DNA of 64,000 bases, taken from Strix aluco (Eukaryota; Chordata; Aves; Strigiformes; Strigidae). The position numbers and the translations under genes are program-made. This document shows positions 1 to 44,900 of this stretch, in pieces. The stretch spans positions 6,849,256 to 6,913,255 of the forward strand of contig NC_133954.1 of assembly GCF_031877795.1 (NCBI RefSeq), read 5' to 3'. A model generated the notes under the pieces. It saw nothing but the letters and a program-made list of their open reading frames with translations, had not been told where the DNA came from and did no database searches. How positions within the stretch are numbered: position 1 is the first letter of the stretch; each line of letters begins with the position of its first letter.

Positions 1-3000
1 ATCCAGCTCAGCTCCTCACTGGTAATTTTGAACCCCCTGGCTCCTTTCTGCCCCCTTAGTGGAGGGAAATAAGGCTCCAGGATCATCAAGATCCTACAGG
101 TTTCATCAAAATTGCTTTCTGAAGGAAAAAGTTAAAAAAGAAAGTGAGAGGGGAAAAAAAGAGGGGAAAAAAAAAGGAAGAAAAGAGAAAAAAAAAGGAG
201 AAAAAAAATGAGCCACACTAAACATACTCACTCAGGGACTGCAACGCAAGCTCAGCCCTAATTAGACATCAGAGAATCCACATAGGAGCTGACTCTGTCC
301 TGGAATGGACACTGGACACAGCTACAAGGGTGGGTGATGGGTGCACTGAGCTGTGGCCTCCTGCTCAGAGACAGACAACCCCAGGCCACAGTCCACCCAG
401 AAGGCAGGGGTGGACACCAGGTTACCTTCAACCCAGGTTCAAGGTCCACCCAGGAGATGGGGGTGGGCACAAGGTCCAGCCTGGATGGGGGTTCAAGAGC
501 TTAAATGGAGCTGCTGGGCCATGGTGGGGGGCCAGGTGAAGGTTTCAGGGCAGTGAAGGGCTGTGCGTGGGCAGCGACGTTTTACAAGATACCTTTAAAC
601 CGAGGATGATTTCCCTTCCCTGTTGCGATACATCTGGAGAGATTTTGCTGCCTTCTGGCTCCTGCATCATGCTTTCTGCTGAAATTAGGAGGCTTAGCGA
701 AATTACTCCCTAAGGAGAAGGAAAAAAAAAAAAAACCAAAACAAAACAAAAAACAGCAAACGTAAAAGCAGAAAAAAGGAAACAATTCCCCCTCAATTCA
801 CATAACTCCTTGACGGGGAGCTCAGGAAGCAGCGGGTACCCCGGGCTTGCAAGGGGCTGCCCTGCACCACCCTGCCTGTGCACGAGGCTCCCGGGGAGGA
901 GATTTGCTTTAAAATCACATGAATTCAAAGTAAGAAACACCCTGGATTCCCTTCGCTGGCTCAGGGACCCTTTGGGCACCACAGAAACTCATTTTCCATT
1001 TTTTTTAGGTTCGTTATCCGCCACAGAAAGGTGGTTGGGGGGGTTCCCACACCCTGCGGCCCCTCGGTGCTGGCGGGGGCCCAGCCAAGCCAGGTCTATT
1101 CTTAGCCGGCGGGTGGCCGGGCAGGAGCAGGCAGGGTGCACAGGGCTGCGTTCCTCACATTCCCCTTCCCCGGGGACAAGGAGCGCCTGGAAATACGCAG
1201 CCACAGGCTTGGCAGCAGCCAGGGGCCGTCAGCGGGGGCCACCCCGGGTGGGGGAGATGGGGGGAGGCAGCGTGGGGGTTCCTGGGGGACAGAAGTGTCG
1301 CAGGGATGAGGTGAGCAGTGGTAGGGACCAGGGACTCCCCATCCCTGCCAGCTCCCTGCCCGTGGCTTCAGCCCCTGCCAGCCCTGGCCAGCACCATCCT
1401 TCCCTCCCTGCTGCTTGAGCAAGGCTGAGGGGAGTAAAGGTGAATTTGGGGGTGAGGGGCAAGTGGGCGACCCCAAAGTTGTCATCCCCCCACCCAAGCT
1501 CAGACTCCTCCCCAGCCCCGTGGCTTATCTAGAATTCCCTACCAAGGGGGCCAGGGGCCAGGTCCAACCCAAATGACACCCCCCCCCTTCTGACGTCCCC
1601 TCCATCCTCCACCAAGCACCAGGCACCCGGGTAGTGCCACCCCCACCAGGGGATGCCCCCAGAGGTGCGAGCTGGGCTGATCCCCCCCCCCCCCCCAGCC
1701 CCACAACTCCCCCCCCCCCCAGCGTGGGCAGCATCCCCCTGTCCCACTTCTTTGGGGTGCCTCACCAGCAGGACCCCAAAGCAGGCTCTGCCCATATCCC
1801 CATGCTGGTGGGGACAGCCCCCACCCCTCGGGGCTCCCCATCGAGCTGACACCGTCCCTGCCGAGGCCTCGCAGGTGGCAGGGAGAGAATTTCAGCAGAC
1901 TGACAGCGCTGCAGCCCTGAACAACGGGGGAGCGTGTGGCCAAGCCCTCGGCCCTCAGCTCCTCTCCCCCCATGCCCAGGAGGTTTCCAGCCCCGCTGCA
2001 GCCGCTGCCAGCACCCCCCTCCCGCGGCCGCATCCTGCCCTTCCCTGCAGCATCGCCGTGAGTTATTGCAGCCGCCTGCTCGCCCCATCCATTCTCCCAG
2101 CCCCAAGGACTGCGGGTGAGTCACGAGCCTGCCCCGTGCCTCAGTTTCCCCCGCTGAGCGGTGAGGACGGGCAGGATGCCAGCGTGGCTGCCGTGAACCG
2201 AGCGTGCCACATCCCGGAGCCAAGTCCCTGAAGCTTTTCCCGGTGCTTCCGAGTGGGAAATGGCTCTTGTCCGGAAAGAACAGCCATGACTTGGTTTAAT
2301 GTCACCGAGTCCTTCCCAGGTTTGCAGCCTCCCATCGGGCCTCCCCTGGGATGGCGTGGCGGAAAGCCCAGGCTGATGAGGGTTAATTCTGGCTGCACAT
2401 TTAACCATTGTTTGTTTTGGGTGGTTAGGGGTTTTTTTATACTTGGCAAACAAACAGTACAGCAGCGAAAGCCTGGAAAAATACAACAGGGTTTGGAGTG
2501 GTGGGGCAGAGAAGGGAGCCAGGACAAGGAGCTTCCTTCCCCCTGCAAAAGCCATTCACAGCCTCAATTCCTCCCTCCCCTGTCACATCCCTGGAGCATC
2601 TTCTAAAAGTGAAGGGCAAAGCAGGGGCATGAACCGTGCCAGGCAGCTGGGACACCTGAGCCTGTCTGGGGACATCCCTGGTGTCTGCACGCAGCTTTGG
2701 GGACCACGAGAGCCCCGTCTCTCCCTTGCTGGCTGTGTTTGCAGTGCGGCTCTAATTACAGAAATGTGAAGAAATGCCGTCTCTGGTTGGCAAACATTTC
2801 TCCCAGCAAGCGCCAGCCAGCAGCTGCTGTGCTGGGATTTGAGTGGGCGCCCGTCCCCTCCATCCCACACCTCCCACCCCACATCCACACCCCATTTCAC
2901 GGCTGTACCCCCTCGCCTGATGTGCCTGCGCCTGCCTGGGGCAGCCCCTCACTGGGTGGGTGATAATTTCCTGCGCAGATTATAATTCCCTGCACTCCCA

Positions 3001-4089
3001 GGTGGCTCCTTATGCACTTGTGCTGCAGGAGCAGGGAGGGGGAGGACACCCTTGGGAAGCACTCAGATCTCCTTTGCCCTGGAAATTGGGTGGTTTCCCA
3101 CTGATTCCCTGAGCTGTGGGAAGAAAGGAAAGAAGGGGAAAAGAGCAAAACCTCAAAAACACTCAAGGAAGAGGAGGAGAGGAAAGAACTGAGCAAGGGT
3201 GGAGAAGGAGGAGGAGGAGGAGGAGAGCAGGGCAGACAGAGAGAGGATTACTGCTCGGTTGAATTAGAGGGAGCCCTTCAGCTGCCTTGAACAGCAGGAG
3301 AATTTGCCCAGAGACCCCAATTCTTCCTATTTGGGATAAAATGTAAGCACAGGATTAACTGCAAGCATATGCTTAAGACCCAGGGAATTGAAAGAAGTCT
3401 GGGCATCAAGTGCTCCAAGGAGGGCAGGGAGGCAGGGCATGGACCGGCAGCCTCATGGGTGACCTGGCTCCGCAGGGATGCACTGGGGGGACTGGGAGAG
3501 CTGTGGTGGGATTTAAAGATCCATGGGGGCACTGGGAGGCTCCTGGAGCTTAGTCAATAATAACCTGAAAGGGAATGACATGACTCCACCTGCGAGGGCT
3601 GTATGGGGGAGAGGGTTGGTGAGAGAGGCTCTTCCATCAGGCACGTGATGGGATGAGACTCCCTGGCCAGAGAAAGGGGGATCAAAGTGGCCCAACTGCC
3701 ATGCCCAGAGCAGGACAAGCCTTCCTGGGGTCCCTCCACAGAGCCAGCCCTGGCAGAGGGGCTGGGGAGGCCGGGGCTGTGCCCTGCCCCATGCCCGCTG
3801 GTGCCCCTGCGCTCCACCCTGCGGACCCGCTCCCCGCCAGGGAGGGCTGCGAGCTGGCACGTGCCCTTAGCATCAGACACATCCGTGTCCACGTGATGTG
3901 TCCGTGAACATCCCGGACTGATTTATGGGATGAGAGGAGGGCAAGAGGCCAACCTTAAATCCTGACTGCCTGGTGATTAATAATCATAATTATGATCATA
4001 TTAGCTGTAGTAATAATAGTTTGCTTTCCCTTGCAGAACTGGTCATCCAGGAATCTCAGAGCGGTTTCACAAGGCCAAGTGACCAGCGT
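1..4089. other. Intergenic, no gene recognised
   Basis: No coding exon with family similarity is seen; the open frames are GC-driven. Contents: a purine-only-like A/G tract (about 121-215), an A-rich run (721-737), C runs of 15 (1682-1696) and 12 (1709-1720), a GGA-repeat (about 3207-3228), and an AT-rich patch (3973-4020). ACE, the upstream neighbour in mammals, is not detected. Confidence 0.6.
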
Positions 4090-4195
4090 CCCTATTTTCT
4101 AGTGAGGAAATTGCGGCACAGAGCTGTCTCCCTCGAGTCACCCAGTATATCAACAAGAAAACAGAGAAGGCAGGAGCCTGGACTCTGTGTCCCTC
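4090..4195 (-). repeat. MIR SINE fragment (ancient)
   Basis: The stretch TATTTTCTAGTGAGGAAATT followed by GCGGCACAGAG...GTCACCCAG and ...GGAGCCTGGACTCTG reads as the reverse complement of the MIR core (GAGGAAACTGAGGCACAGAG...GTCACACAG...GGCTCCAGACTC). It is diverged, as expected for an element older than the bird-mammal split. Confidence 0.6.
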
Positions 4196-4849
4196 TCCCT
4201 CCCCCATGCCATTAAGCTGCATCTGTGTAATATAGAGCAAAACATCCTCCACGACTCGCAGTAAATCACGGCAGAGGCAGTGTGCAGAGTGGATGGGGGG
4301 AGATAATGGGTTTTTCACCCTCTTCAACAATAGAACAAGTTTTTCTCCACTGGGGAAGGCTGACTTCTATGAGAGATGGAGATAAAAGCAGCAGCAGGGC
4401 TCTGAAATGGGCCTGAAAGGGCACCTGCCTTTGCTCAGCCACTTGCATTGCTGGCCCAGGGACAGGAGGCAACTCCGGGAGGCAACGCTGGGGGTCAAGT
4501 GCCCATGGGCATGGCCTGGGCCCCGTGTGTGTTGCTGAGGTGCACTGGCATATTAATTGAAAATCCCAGCAAAACACTCCTGCTGATGATAATGGACCGT
4601 AATCCTCTTAGACCAATTTCATGCCTGAAGAATCGTGCATAACAAAATAATAATAGAAAGCCCCTCAGTGGACGCTGTCCTTAGCAGTGGGCCCGGGAGA
4701 AGAGGCCAGAGGGGATGTCTCAGAAAGGGAAGGGACCTGGTGCCCCCCGCCTTCAGCCCTGAGGGGCACCGAGAGGTGGGCAGGAGAAGAGCTGAACCTG
4801 GGGCTCGCTCTGGACATCAGCTCTAGCAGAGCAGCATCGCCGTGGGACC

Positions 4850-6029
4850 CCAATGTCCCACAGAGCCCGGGCACCCGCCGGCACCCCTGTGCCCTCCAGA
4901 GCCCATGGGACCTCCTGTGGCCCCAGAACCCCGGGACCCCCCGGACCCTCCGTGTCCCCCAAGGACCCTCCGTGCCCGCAGAGCGCCGTGCCAAGCCGGG
5001 CCCCCCCATGCCGATCCCCCCCCCCGCCCCGCCCGCCCCTTCAGCACCGCCGCGAGTGGACAGCGCCGGGCGCGGGGCCCCGCCCGGCCCGCGGCTCCCG
5101 GCCCCCCCCGGGACCCCCCGGGACCCCCCCGACCTCCTCCCCGGCACCCCCCTCACCCCGGCCCTGCACCCCTTCTTCCGTGCCTTCCCTGGCACCCCCT
5201 ACTCTGCCCCCCTGCGCCTACCGGCACCCTCTCCCCTGCTGCACCCTCTCCTCCGCACCCTGCACCCCCCCAGCACCCTCAGACATCCCCCCCCTCCAAC
5301 ACCTGCACCCATCGGCACCCCCTCCTCTGCCCCTGCACCTCCGCATCTCCTCCTCCGCCCCTGCATCCCCCCCGCACCTTAACACCACCTGCACGCCCCC
5401 CTCCACCCACCACCCCCTGCACCCCGGCAGCCCCTCCTCTGCCACCCCCGGCACCCCAGCCCCTCCATCACCCCCTCCTCCACCACACCCCGCACCCCAG
5501 CACCACCCTCCTTCACCACCACCCCCAGCACCCCCCAGCACCTCCTCCTGCAGCACCCCCCCTCTCCAGCACCCCAGCACCCCTTCCCTCACCACCCCCT
5601 TCGCCAGCGCCCCCAGCACCTTTCACCTGCACCCCCACATTCCCCCCATCCCCAGCACATCCCCCTGTCCCGACACCCCAATCCTCCAGTACCCCAAGGA
5701 CCCCACCTCCACCCTCCCAAGATCTCCCCTACCCCCCAGCGCCCCAAGGACTCCACCTCCAACCCCTCCATCACCCCCTGCCCCAGCGCCCTAAGGACCC
5801 CGCGTTCAGCACCCCCATCACTCCCCAACCCAGCACCCCAAAGCCCCCACCTCCATCCCCCCAAGAACTCCCTGTCCCAGCCCCCCAAAGCCTCCACTTC
5901 CATCCCCCCTATCCCAGCCCCCCGGAAACGCCATCTCCCCCCCATCACCCCCTGCCCCAGCCCCCCAAGGACCCCCCCGGCACCCACCTGCTCCCCCCTC
6001 CCCCGCGCTCCGCCCCGGAGCACCCCCCG

Positions 6030-6030
<1 letters not shown>
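4850..6030. repeat. C-rich low-complexity tract upstream of KCNH6
   Basis: About 1.2 kb made largely of C with A and T interruptions, dominated by variants of CACCCC, AGCACC and CCCAGC; G is scarce from about 5240 on. The complementary strand is therefore G-rich and can form G-quadruplexes, and the C strand i-motifs. It produces long proline-rich open frames that are compositional, not genes. Confidence 0.8.
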
Positions 6031-39042
<33,012 letters not shown>

Positions 39043-40115
39043 AGATGTGGGGGCTACGAAGCAAGTCAAGAGGAACCTCAACTGTGAGCTCGGTCAGTTG
39101 ATGTTGATTTTGACTGTAAGGGTAAGACGGGGGACAATGCCATTGGCTCAGGGGTATAATTTGTAGCTGTCTTCTGCCACCGTGAAAGGAAGTGTAGAGT
39201 GGCTGGCTTCCAAGGTCAACGTTTTCCAGCGGTTCCCATAGAGTAGATTTCATTTGCACACTATAGTGAACCCAGAGCAGTTCTTTCTTATGGCCACCAA
39301 CAAGCTGGCTAGGCCAAACGGTACCCACCACCTCTTCCTTGCCAAGGCTTCCTCTCGAGAATGGTGCAAGCCAAGTGAGCCACAGCGACTGGAGGAGAGC
39401 AAATCCACAGCTCTTGGCCACGAGGCCACTTTGCTGTCAGCTCTTTGGAGCAGGGACCATTGCGTTGGTACTGGGCTTAGCCCAGCGGAGCCTGTGGGCA
39501 TTACAGAAAGGGTAGTCACCAGAGGAGGAGGAGATCTCCACAGTGCGGTGCTGGGGGGAGCTGCAGGTGGGAAGCCCAGGACAAGGACAGAGGACAGAAG
39601 CTATCCTTGTCCTACTTGACTGCCACTGAGAAACTAAGGGCCAACAGCCCCTGCCACTTCAGCATGCTTCAGCATGAGTCCTAGGGCACTGACCTCTCCA
39701 GCAAGGCTGATCACGCCTTGCAAACCCCAACACACATCCCACAACTCCCCAGATAAACCCAACTGGTCACAGGCCTGGGCATAAAGCACAAAACTCAAAA
39801 GCACAATCCCAGAAAGCCGAAAAGCCCCAGACACCTCATCTCCAGCCCTTCCTCCCAGCTTCTCTCTTTTGATAAAGGTTTGATAGATGCTTCCTCCTCC
39901 CCAGCCCTTTCCCTGGCAGACTCCTGCAGCATCCCTCGTAGGAGAAGCCCACTTAGCAATGCCGCCTTGCCATTCGGTTAGATGCTGTGACAGTCCTAGG
40001 CCGCCTGCTCAAGTAATGTATCGAGCTCCCTTTGAGAGTAGTAAAACTGTGAGCATCTCTTTCTCTGGAGTTTTAGTGTACACTTTGCTAATAAAGATGT
40101 TTTTGGCACCTAACG
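39043..40115 (+). other. KCNH6: KCNH6 3'UTR
   Basis: Noncoding sequence from the stop codon to the first good poly(A) signal. No repeats are recognised in it. The end is placed about 20 bases after AATAAA at 40090, before a GT-rich element (TGTGTTTGTTGGG at about 40127). Confidence 0.6.
40090..40095 (+). terminator. Poly(A) signal AATAAA, probable KCNH6 3' end
   Basis: Canonical hexamer 1.05 kb after the KCNH6 stop, followed within about 40 bases by a GT-rich downstream element, the usual arrangement for cleavage and polyadenylation. Confidence 0.65.
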
Positions 40116-41320
40116 TGGATTACAGCTGTGTTTGTTGGGAGCGTCCGTGAATTCATCCCTGGCAGTACAAAGCACAGATGCTAATCTGCAAAGATCCCTG
40201 AAAAGGCTGTGCTCAAACCCCAGTTGCTTCATCCAGGGAATGTGGGGCTAACAGAGGCCAAGTGCAGGTCTTACAGGTCCAGGAGGGGGCCGAGGGGGCA
40301 GCTTTTTGCTGAGCAATTCCTTCCCAGTAGGACACAGTTCAGGCTCAGCAGCAATTTGCAAAAGCTTTTCTACAAGCCTGCTGCTGTTCCCCGGCATATG
40401 AGAAATGACCTCGCAAACGCACCTCAGGCAAAGATTACACCAAGAGTCCTTGCAGCAAGTTCAGATGACAAAGCGATACCTAAAGCCCATCCTACATCCC
40501 TTGCTGAAGGGGACATGGCTCCTGTCCAAATGGGACGGCTCCTTCAGGAGGGCTAGACCCAGGATCACCCATAACTCATACCGTATGCCCCCCTGAGAGG
40601 CAAGGACAGACCCTTTGCCCTCAGCAGGTTAAACCTGCCGCTCCCCAGCCGATCTCACCCCATGGGGCAGCACGGGGGCTAAAACCAGCCACCAACCCCT
40701 GCCCAGGCCCCAGGCAGGCACAGTCCCACAAAGGGGCTATTTATAACCCAAGCCAGCCCAGATTTCAGCTGGTAGGGAACAGGACACCTCCTCCCCATCC
40801 CGTGCCTCGGCTTAGAGAGCCAGGAGGCCTCTGCACCCCGTGCCAGGGCCTGGGACACCCACCCGGCCCTGCCGTGAGGGAGCCGAGCTGCCCGCGGGGC
40901 CTCAAGCCAGATGCTGGGCCTCAGCCTGCCCTGCTCCAGGCAGGAGCTCCCTAGGAAGCCGATGCCCACCCGCGCCCCTTCCCACAGTAAGGCGCCAGGC
41001 ACACGCTAATGCTGCTGCATGCTACCAAAAATAAAATCCCATAATTAAGCCTCAGTTAATTAGAGTCAAGCCCGTCCCCGTCAGCCACTCGCAGAAGCGG
41101 GACTCGAACGCGCGGTCCCACCGTTCGCCTGAAGTGCCCCCCCTGCCCGCCCATGGCTGGCGTGACTGACATCGCCTCCAGCCAATCAATTATCAACACA
41201 GGTTCAAGATCCCGCCTCAGGCCACTGCGACCCCTGGTAGCCAGTAAGATTTCGAGAACTAGCGTGGCCTCCCTCCGGGGCGGGGTCAAACGCAACGGTA
41301 GGTTATCCCAGCCAGAGGGT
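40116..41320. other. Intergenic spacer KCNH6-DCAF7
   Basis: Spacer of about 1.2 kb without a supported gene. It includes a perfect MEF2-type CTATTTATAA (40737-40746), an AT-rich patch (41022-41068) with a stray AATAAA at 41029, and from about 41080 rising CpG content toward the DCAF7 promoter. Confidence 0.6.
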
Positions 41321-41323
41321 GAG

Positions 41324-41383
41324 CGTCCGTTTGGAATGAAGGGCAAAAAGACCAATAGAAGACCGAAGAGGGCCAAACGGACG
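41324..41383. repeat. Perfect inverted repeat flanking a CCAAT box in the DCAF7 promoter
   Basis: CGTCCGTTTGG at 41324-41334 is the exact reverse complement of CCAAACGGACG at 41373-41383. The 38-base spacer contains the CCAAT box at 41352. It could be a paired factor-binding site or a cruciform-capable element; function is inferred only. Confidence 0.85.
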
Positions 41384-41774
41384 GGAGAATTATCCAATAG
41401 ATGCCCGCGAGTCTAAGTGACAGACAATACAGCCAACCCGCACTCAGTGGGCGGGGCTCCCCGTGTGGCTTCCGTTCCCGTTGTGTGAGGGGCCGAATCC
41501 CAAACGGCCTCTGCGCTGCTCCTGCTGCCGCCGGGGTCTGGAGCCGGGCCTGGGGGTACGGCGCCGTGCTGCGGCCTCCCCCGCTCCCCGCCACCCGTCC
41601 GGCCTCGCTGCGCCCCGGCCGGCCGCGCTTCTCCTCTCCCCCGGCCCGCTTCGCCATCCCGCTCCCTTCAGTCGGGCCCATCGCTCCCCTCCGAGCCCAG
41701 CCCGGGGTTCCCCCTCGGCCAAGGCCGCTGCCCCCCTCAGCCCCGCCGCTGCCTGGGGCCCCCTCGGCCGAGCC

Positions 41775-41912
41775 ATGTCGCTGCACGGGAAGCGGAAGGA
41801 GATCTACAAATATGAGGCGCCCTGGACCGTGTACGCCATGAACTGGAGCGTCCGGCCGGACAAGCGGTTCCGTCTGGCGCTGGGAAGCTTCGTGGAGGAG
41901 TATAACAACAAG
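41775..41912 (+). CDS. DCAF7: DCAF7 coding exon 1
   Basis: Residues 1-46, from [17 protein letters not shown] to FVEEYNNK, in the CpG island. ATG context GAGCCATGT. Donor AAG/GTGGGG, phase 0. Confidence 0.97.
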
Positions 41913-44900
41913 GTGGGGAGCGGCGGCCGGGTCCGGCTCTACCGGCATCGGGCGGCGGGGCTGAGGCAGAGTGAGGGGGAGGAGGGGGCCGACCCTCTTC
42001 ATCCCAGTGGTTCAAGCGGCTCCCCAGGCACAGCCTCCGCAGTTGGTGTGGCTGGAAGGAGTCTGCCTGCCTTGCCCTCGGCGCTGGGAGCTGTGTAGAG
42101 CCTTCAGATATTCCCCCGAAGTGCAGGGTGCTGGCCTAGATTCAGGCTGGTTTCCTTCCCGCGAGTCCTCAGCTGTTGGGAGACTGAGGGACTGGGGGTG
42201 GGGAGAGCCATGGGTGCTGCTGCTGGCTGCTCCTCAGCCAAGAAGGTCCCTTAACTTGAGCATACCTGGCTTTTTTTCAGTATGAGGGAAAGTTTATGGC
42301 CAGGCTAAATGTGCATATACAGGGTGTCTGAGACTGTGTTGAAAATGTTGTGCTGTTCTCATACTTTCTTGCTGTGGAGGACTTCTGTGTGATAACTTTT
42401 TTTCATGAGTATATTAAACCTCTTTCACTGATTCCTTAGTACCTTTACTTTTCTCTGAGAACAAGGGTGTAATGAGGCATGAGATTATATCTTCAGTGTT
42501 TCCCTGCCAGATGTTAACAGAGACCCTTACATTGGTAATAGAAACTACATGTTCACCTCTTGTGCAGTCATTTCTGAACAGACTTTAATGTGCTGGTCTG
42601 GTGTAATGAATTCATGTAAATAAAAGAGGGATGAGGAAATGGACATAGCTATAGAGCATCCTGAAGTTTGTGTGAAACTAAAGGTTTTGCAAATACAACT
42701 TTGTGTGTTTAAAGCATGTCTGCTTCTTAACTTTGTCAAGCTGTTTAATGGAGGTTGTGGAAAAGAATGTCAGAAAGTTGGTGTTGGGGATTGGGTTTTG
42801 TGCAAGGCTGTAATGAGAGGGAGTGACAGTAAAGCAGGGCTGACATCTCCTACAGTGGTTAAATTACTGTACTTGCAGCAGTCCTAGACATGATAGTTCT
42901 GCTGAGCACTTTGTAGTTCAGCCAGTATGAGTTGGCTCTGTGTGAGCTGTCTCCTCACGCTGGTGAGCGCTGCTGTGGTTCTGGGAGTACTGCTCGGGAA
43001 AGGCAGGTCCCTGAGCTTGAAAACTTTTAATTTGCTTAAAGACCAACTTGAAAATGTTTTTGTAGTCTGTACTCTGAGAAGCTAAAGTAACAAACTTGAA
43101 AAGAGTTTTTTGCTTAAAGGCGGTAGAATTAGTTCATAGAGGGTATACATTTATGTTGCATTTACCTCCCAAGTTTGGATCATTCTCTGGGGTTGCTCTC
43201 GATTACAGTGTGATCAGGTCTGCTTTTCAGTTCAGGCTTCAAGTGTAAAGCAGTTGAGTCCACCCCTCTCTTTTCTACCCTTTATGCTCACAGTTGTTGC
43301 AGACAGAAATTGTGTAGGACTATGTAAATTACTGCTCTCTGTAAATATTCCCCAGGCCTTCTCTTGACCTCTGAGCTTCAGGAATAACTATTCTGTTGAC
43401 TTCAGTTCATGTAAGAAGCACATGCTATGAGATCTATGTGGTCTAAAGAGCTGGAAACTGATTGTATGAGAATGAGATGCCAGTCTGGATGCTGCTGCTG
43501 TAGAAGTAAAGATGATGTATGATGGAAAATTAAACTTGTATGATAAATGCAGTGAAACATAACCTTCACTTTACGAGTTTTTGCTGTGCCCCTGATGTTT
43601 CAAAGGGCAGGGAGAGGGGGGTGTTGTGGTTTTCTTGTTTGATGTTTTTGTAGTGCTTTCAGTACGACCTTCTACTGTAAGAAGATAGTTAACAGAGAGC
43701 TGTCTTGGGTAATTCAAGTGGTGTTGTTGCTTAAGAGTACTGATGTTGTCCCCTTTACTTTGGGGACAAGCTTGGGAGTGTTGTTTATCTGCACTGTCTT
43801 TGTGGTGTCTTACTGTGGCTCTCACAGCTTTGCTGAATCTTTTAGCTTTGTGCTCCACACTGGGAACTATTGGACAGATATAGTGTGCTAGGTGCACACT
43901 GGTTGTAAACTCTTTCAGCTCCAGCTTCTGTCCATGTAAGTAGTGTAACTAAAGGAACAAATGGAAAGAACTGAAGTTACCTTGTTTAAGTAGTCCATAA
44001 CGTTGTGCTGCAAAGGGTCTGGAGCAGTTGGTTTTATAGCCTGACTTCTGGGCTAAGCAGAAATTCAAGATTTTTACAGGGCATGTGTAAAAGCTTTGTC
44101 CTCCTGCTAATTTGCCCTTCACAGTTGAGGTGCTTTATACAGCTTCTGACATCAAAATATACTTATAGGTACAGTTGGCACTAATTAAAAGGATAATGAA
44201 AATTCATTTTCATTTCAACTTTCTCTTTGCACTCGTAATCTTCAGAGGTTTCCGACAAGCTCCAGACAACATTTCTGTTCCTGATGTTGCAATGCCTTGT
44301 TCCAAATAACTGACTTTCTTCCTTATCCTTAATATACTTTTTAAAAAAAAGTCTGGAATAGCAATTCTAGCTTGCTTAAAATCTAACCAAATGAGTGAAT
44401 ATACCTTTTCCTTATTACTATTCTGCTTCAGGGTTTCTTTTAAAAAGGTGCTTTTAAAAAGACTTAATGCACCAAATGTTTGTTGTAGCAGAACTGCTCC
44501 CTGTAAGGGAATTACAGTGAAAGAAAGAGGAGAGATTCTCATCTCAATTGTCTCTGTGATCTTCTATTTCTGTAGTAATTACGAGAGCTTGAAGTATTTA
44601 TGGGTTACAGATATAAAATGGCTGTTTACACCTTTGTTTCATGGGGAACTCAAAGCTATTGGCTGCCAAATCCTAATTTACTGCTGTCCCCAGTTCCCAG
44701 ACTCTTCTAACCTCTGTCAACCCCCACGCTAACAGGCTGTGTAGCATACCAGAAATCTGGTTGCCAAGAACTGTTCGAACCCCAAAGGAGTTTTCTTTCA
44801 GCTTGTACACCTTTGCTGATCAAATCACTGGTACAAGAAGAGAGAGAACTTGCTCCATTTGGAAGAACTAAAATTATTTGGAGTAGCATTTCCTGAACTT

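Larger units (their letters stand above)
41080..41990 (+). promoter_or_regulatory. DCAF7 CpG-island promoter and 5'UTR
   Basis: CpG-rich block around DCAF7 exon 1. It contains three CCAAT boxes in + orientation (41182, 41352 and 41394; NF-Y type), a GGGCGGGGC Sp1-type box at 41449-41457, and a perfect 11-bp inverted repeat (41324-41334 and 41373-41383). No TATA box is seen. The start site is probably between about 41450 and 41700, inferred from the Sp1/CCAAT positions. Confidence 0.75.

Noticed and set aside
810-2231. Open frames of about 190-200 residues upstream of KCNH6
   Set aside because: GC-driven, low complexity, overlapped by equally long frames on the other strand; no family similarity. 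ACE was looked for and not seen.
41095-41120. tRNA B-box-like GGGACTCGAAC (minus strand GTTCGAGTCCC)
   Set aside because: Flanking bases do not form a proper T stem, acceptor stem or A box; it is a chance match in the CpG island.
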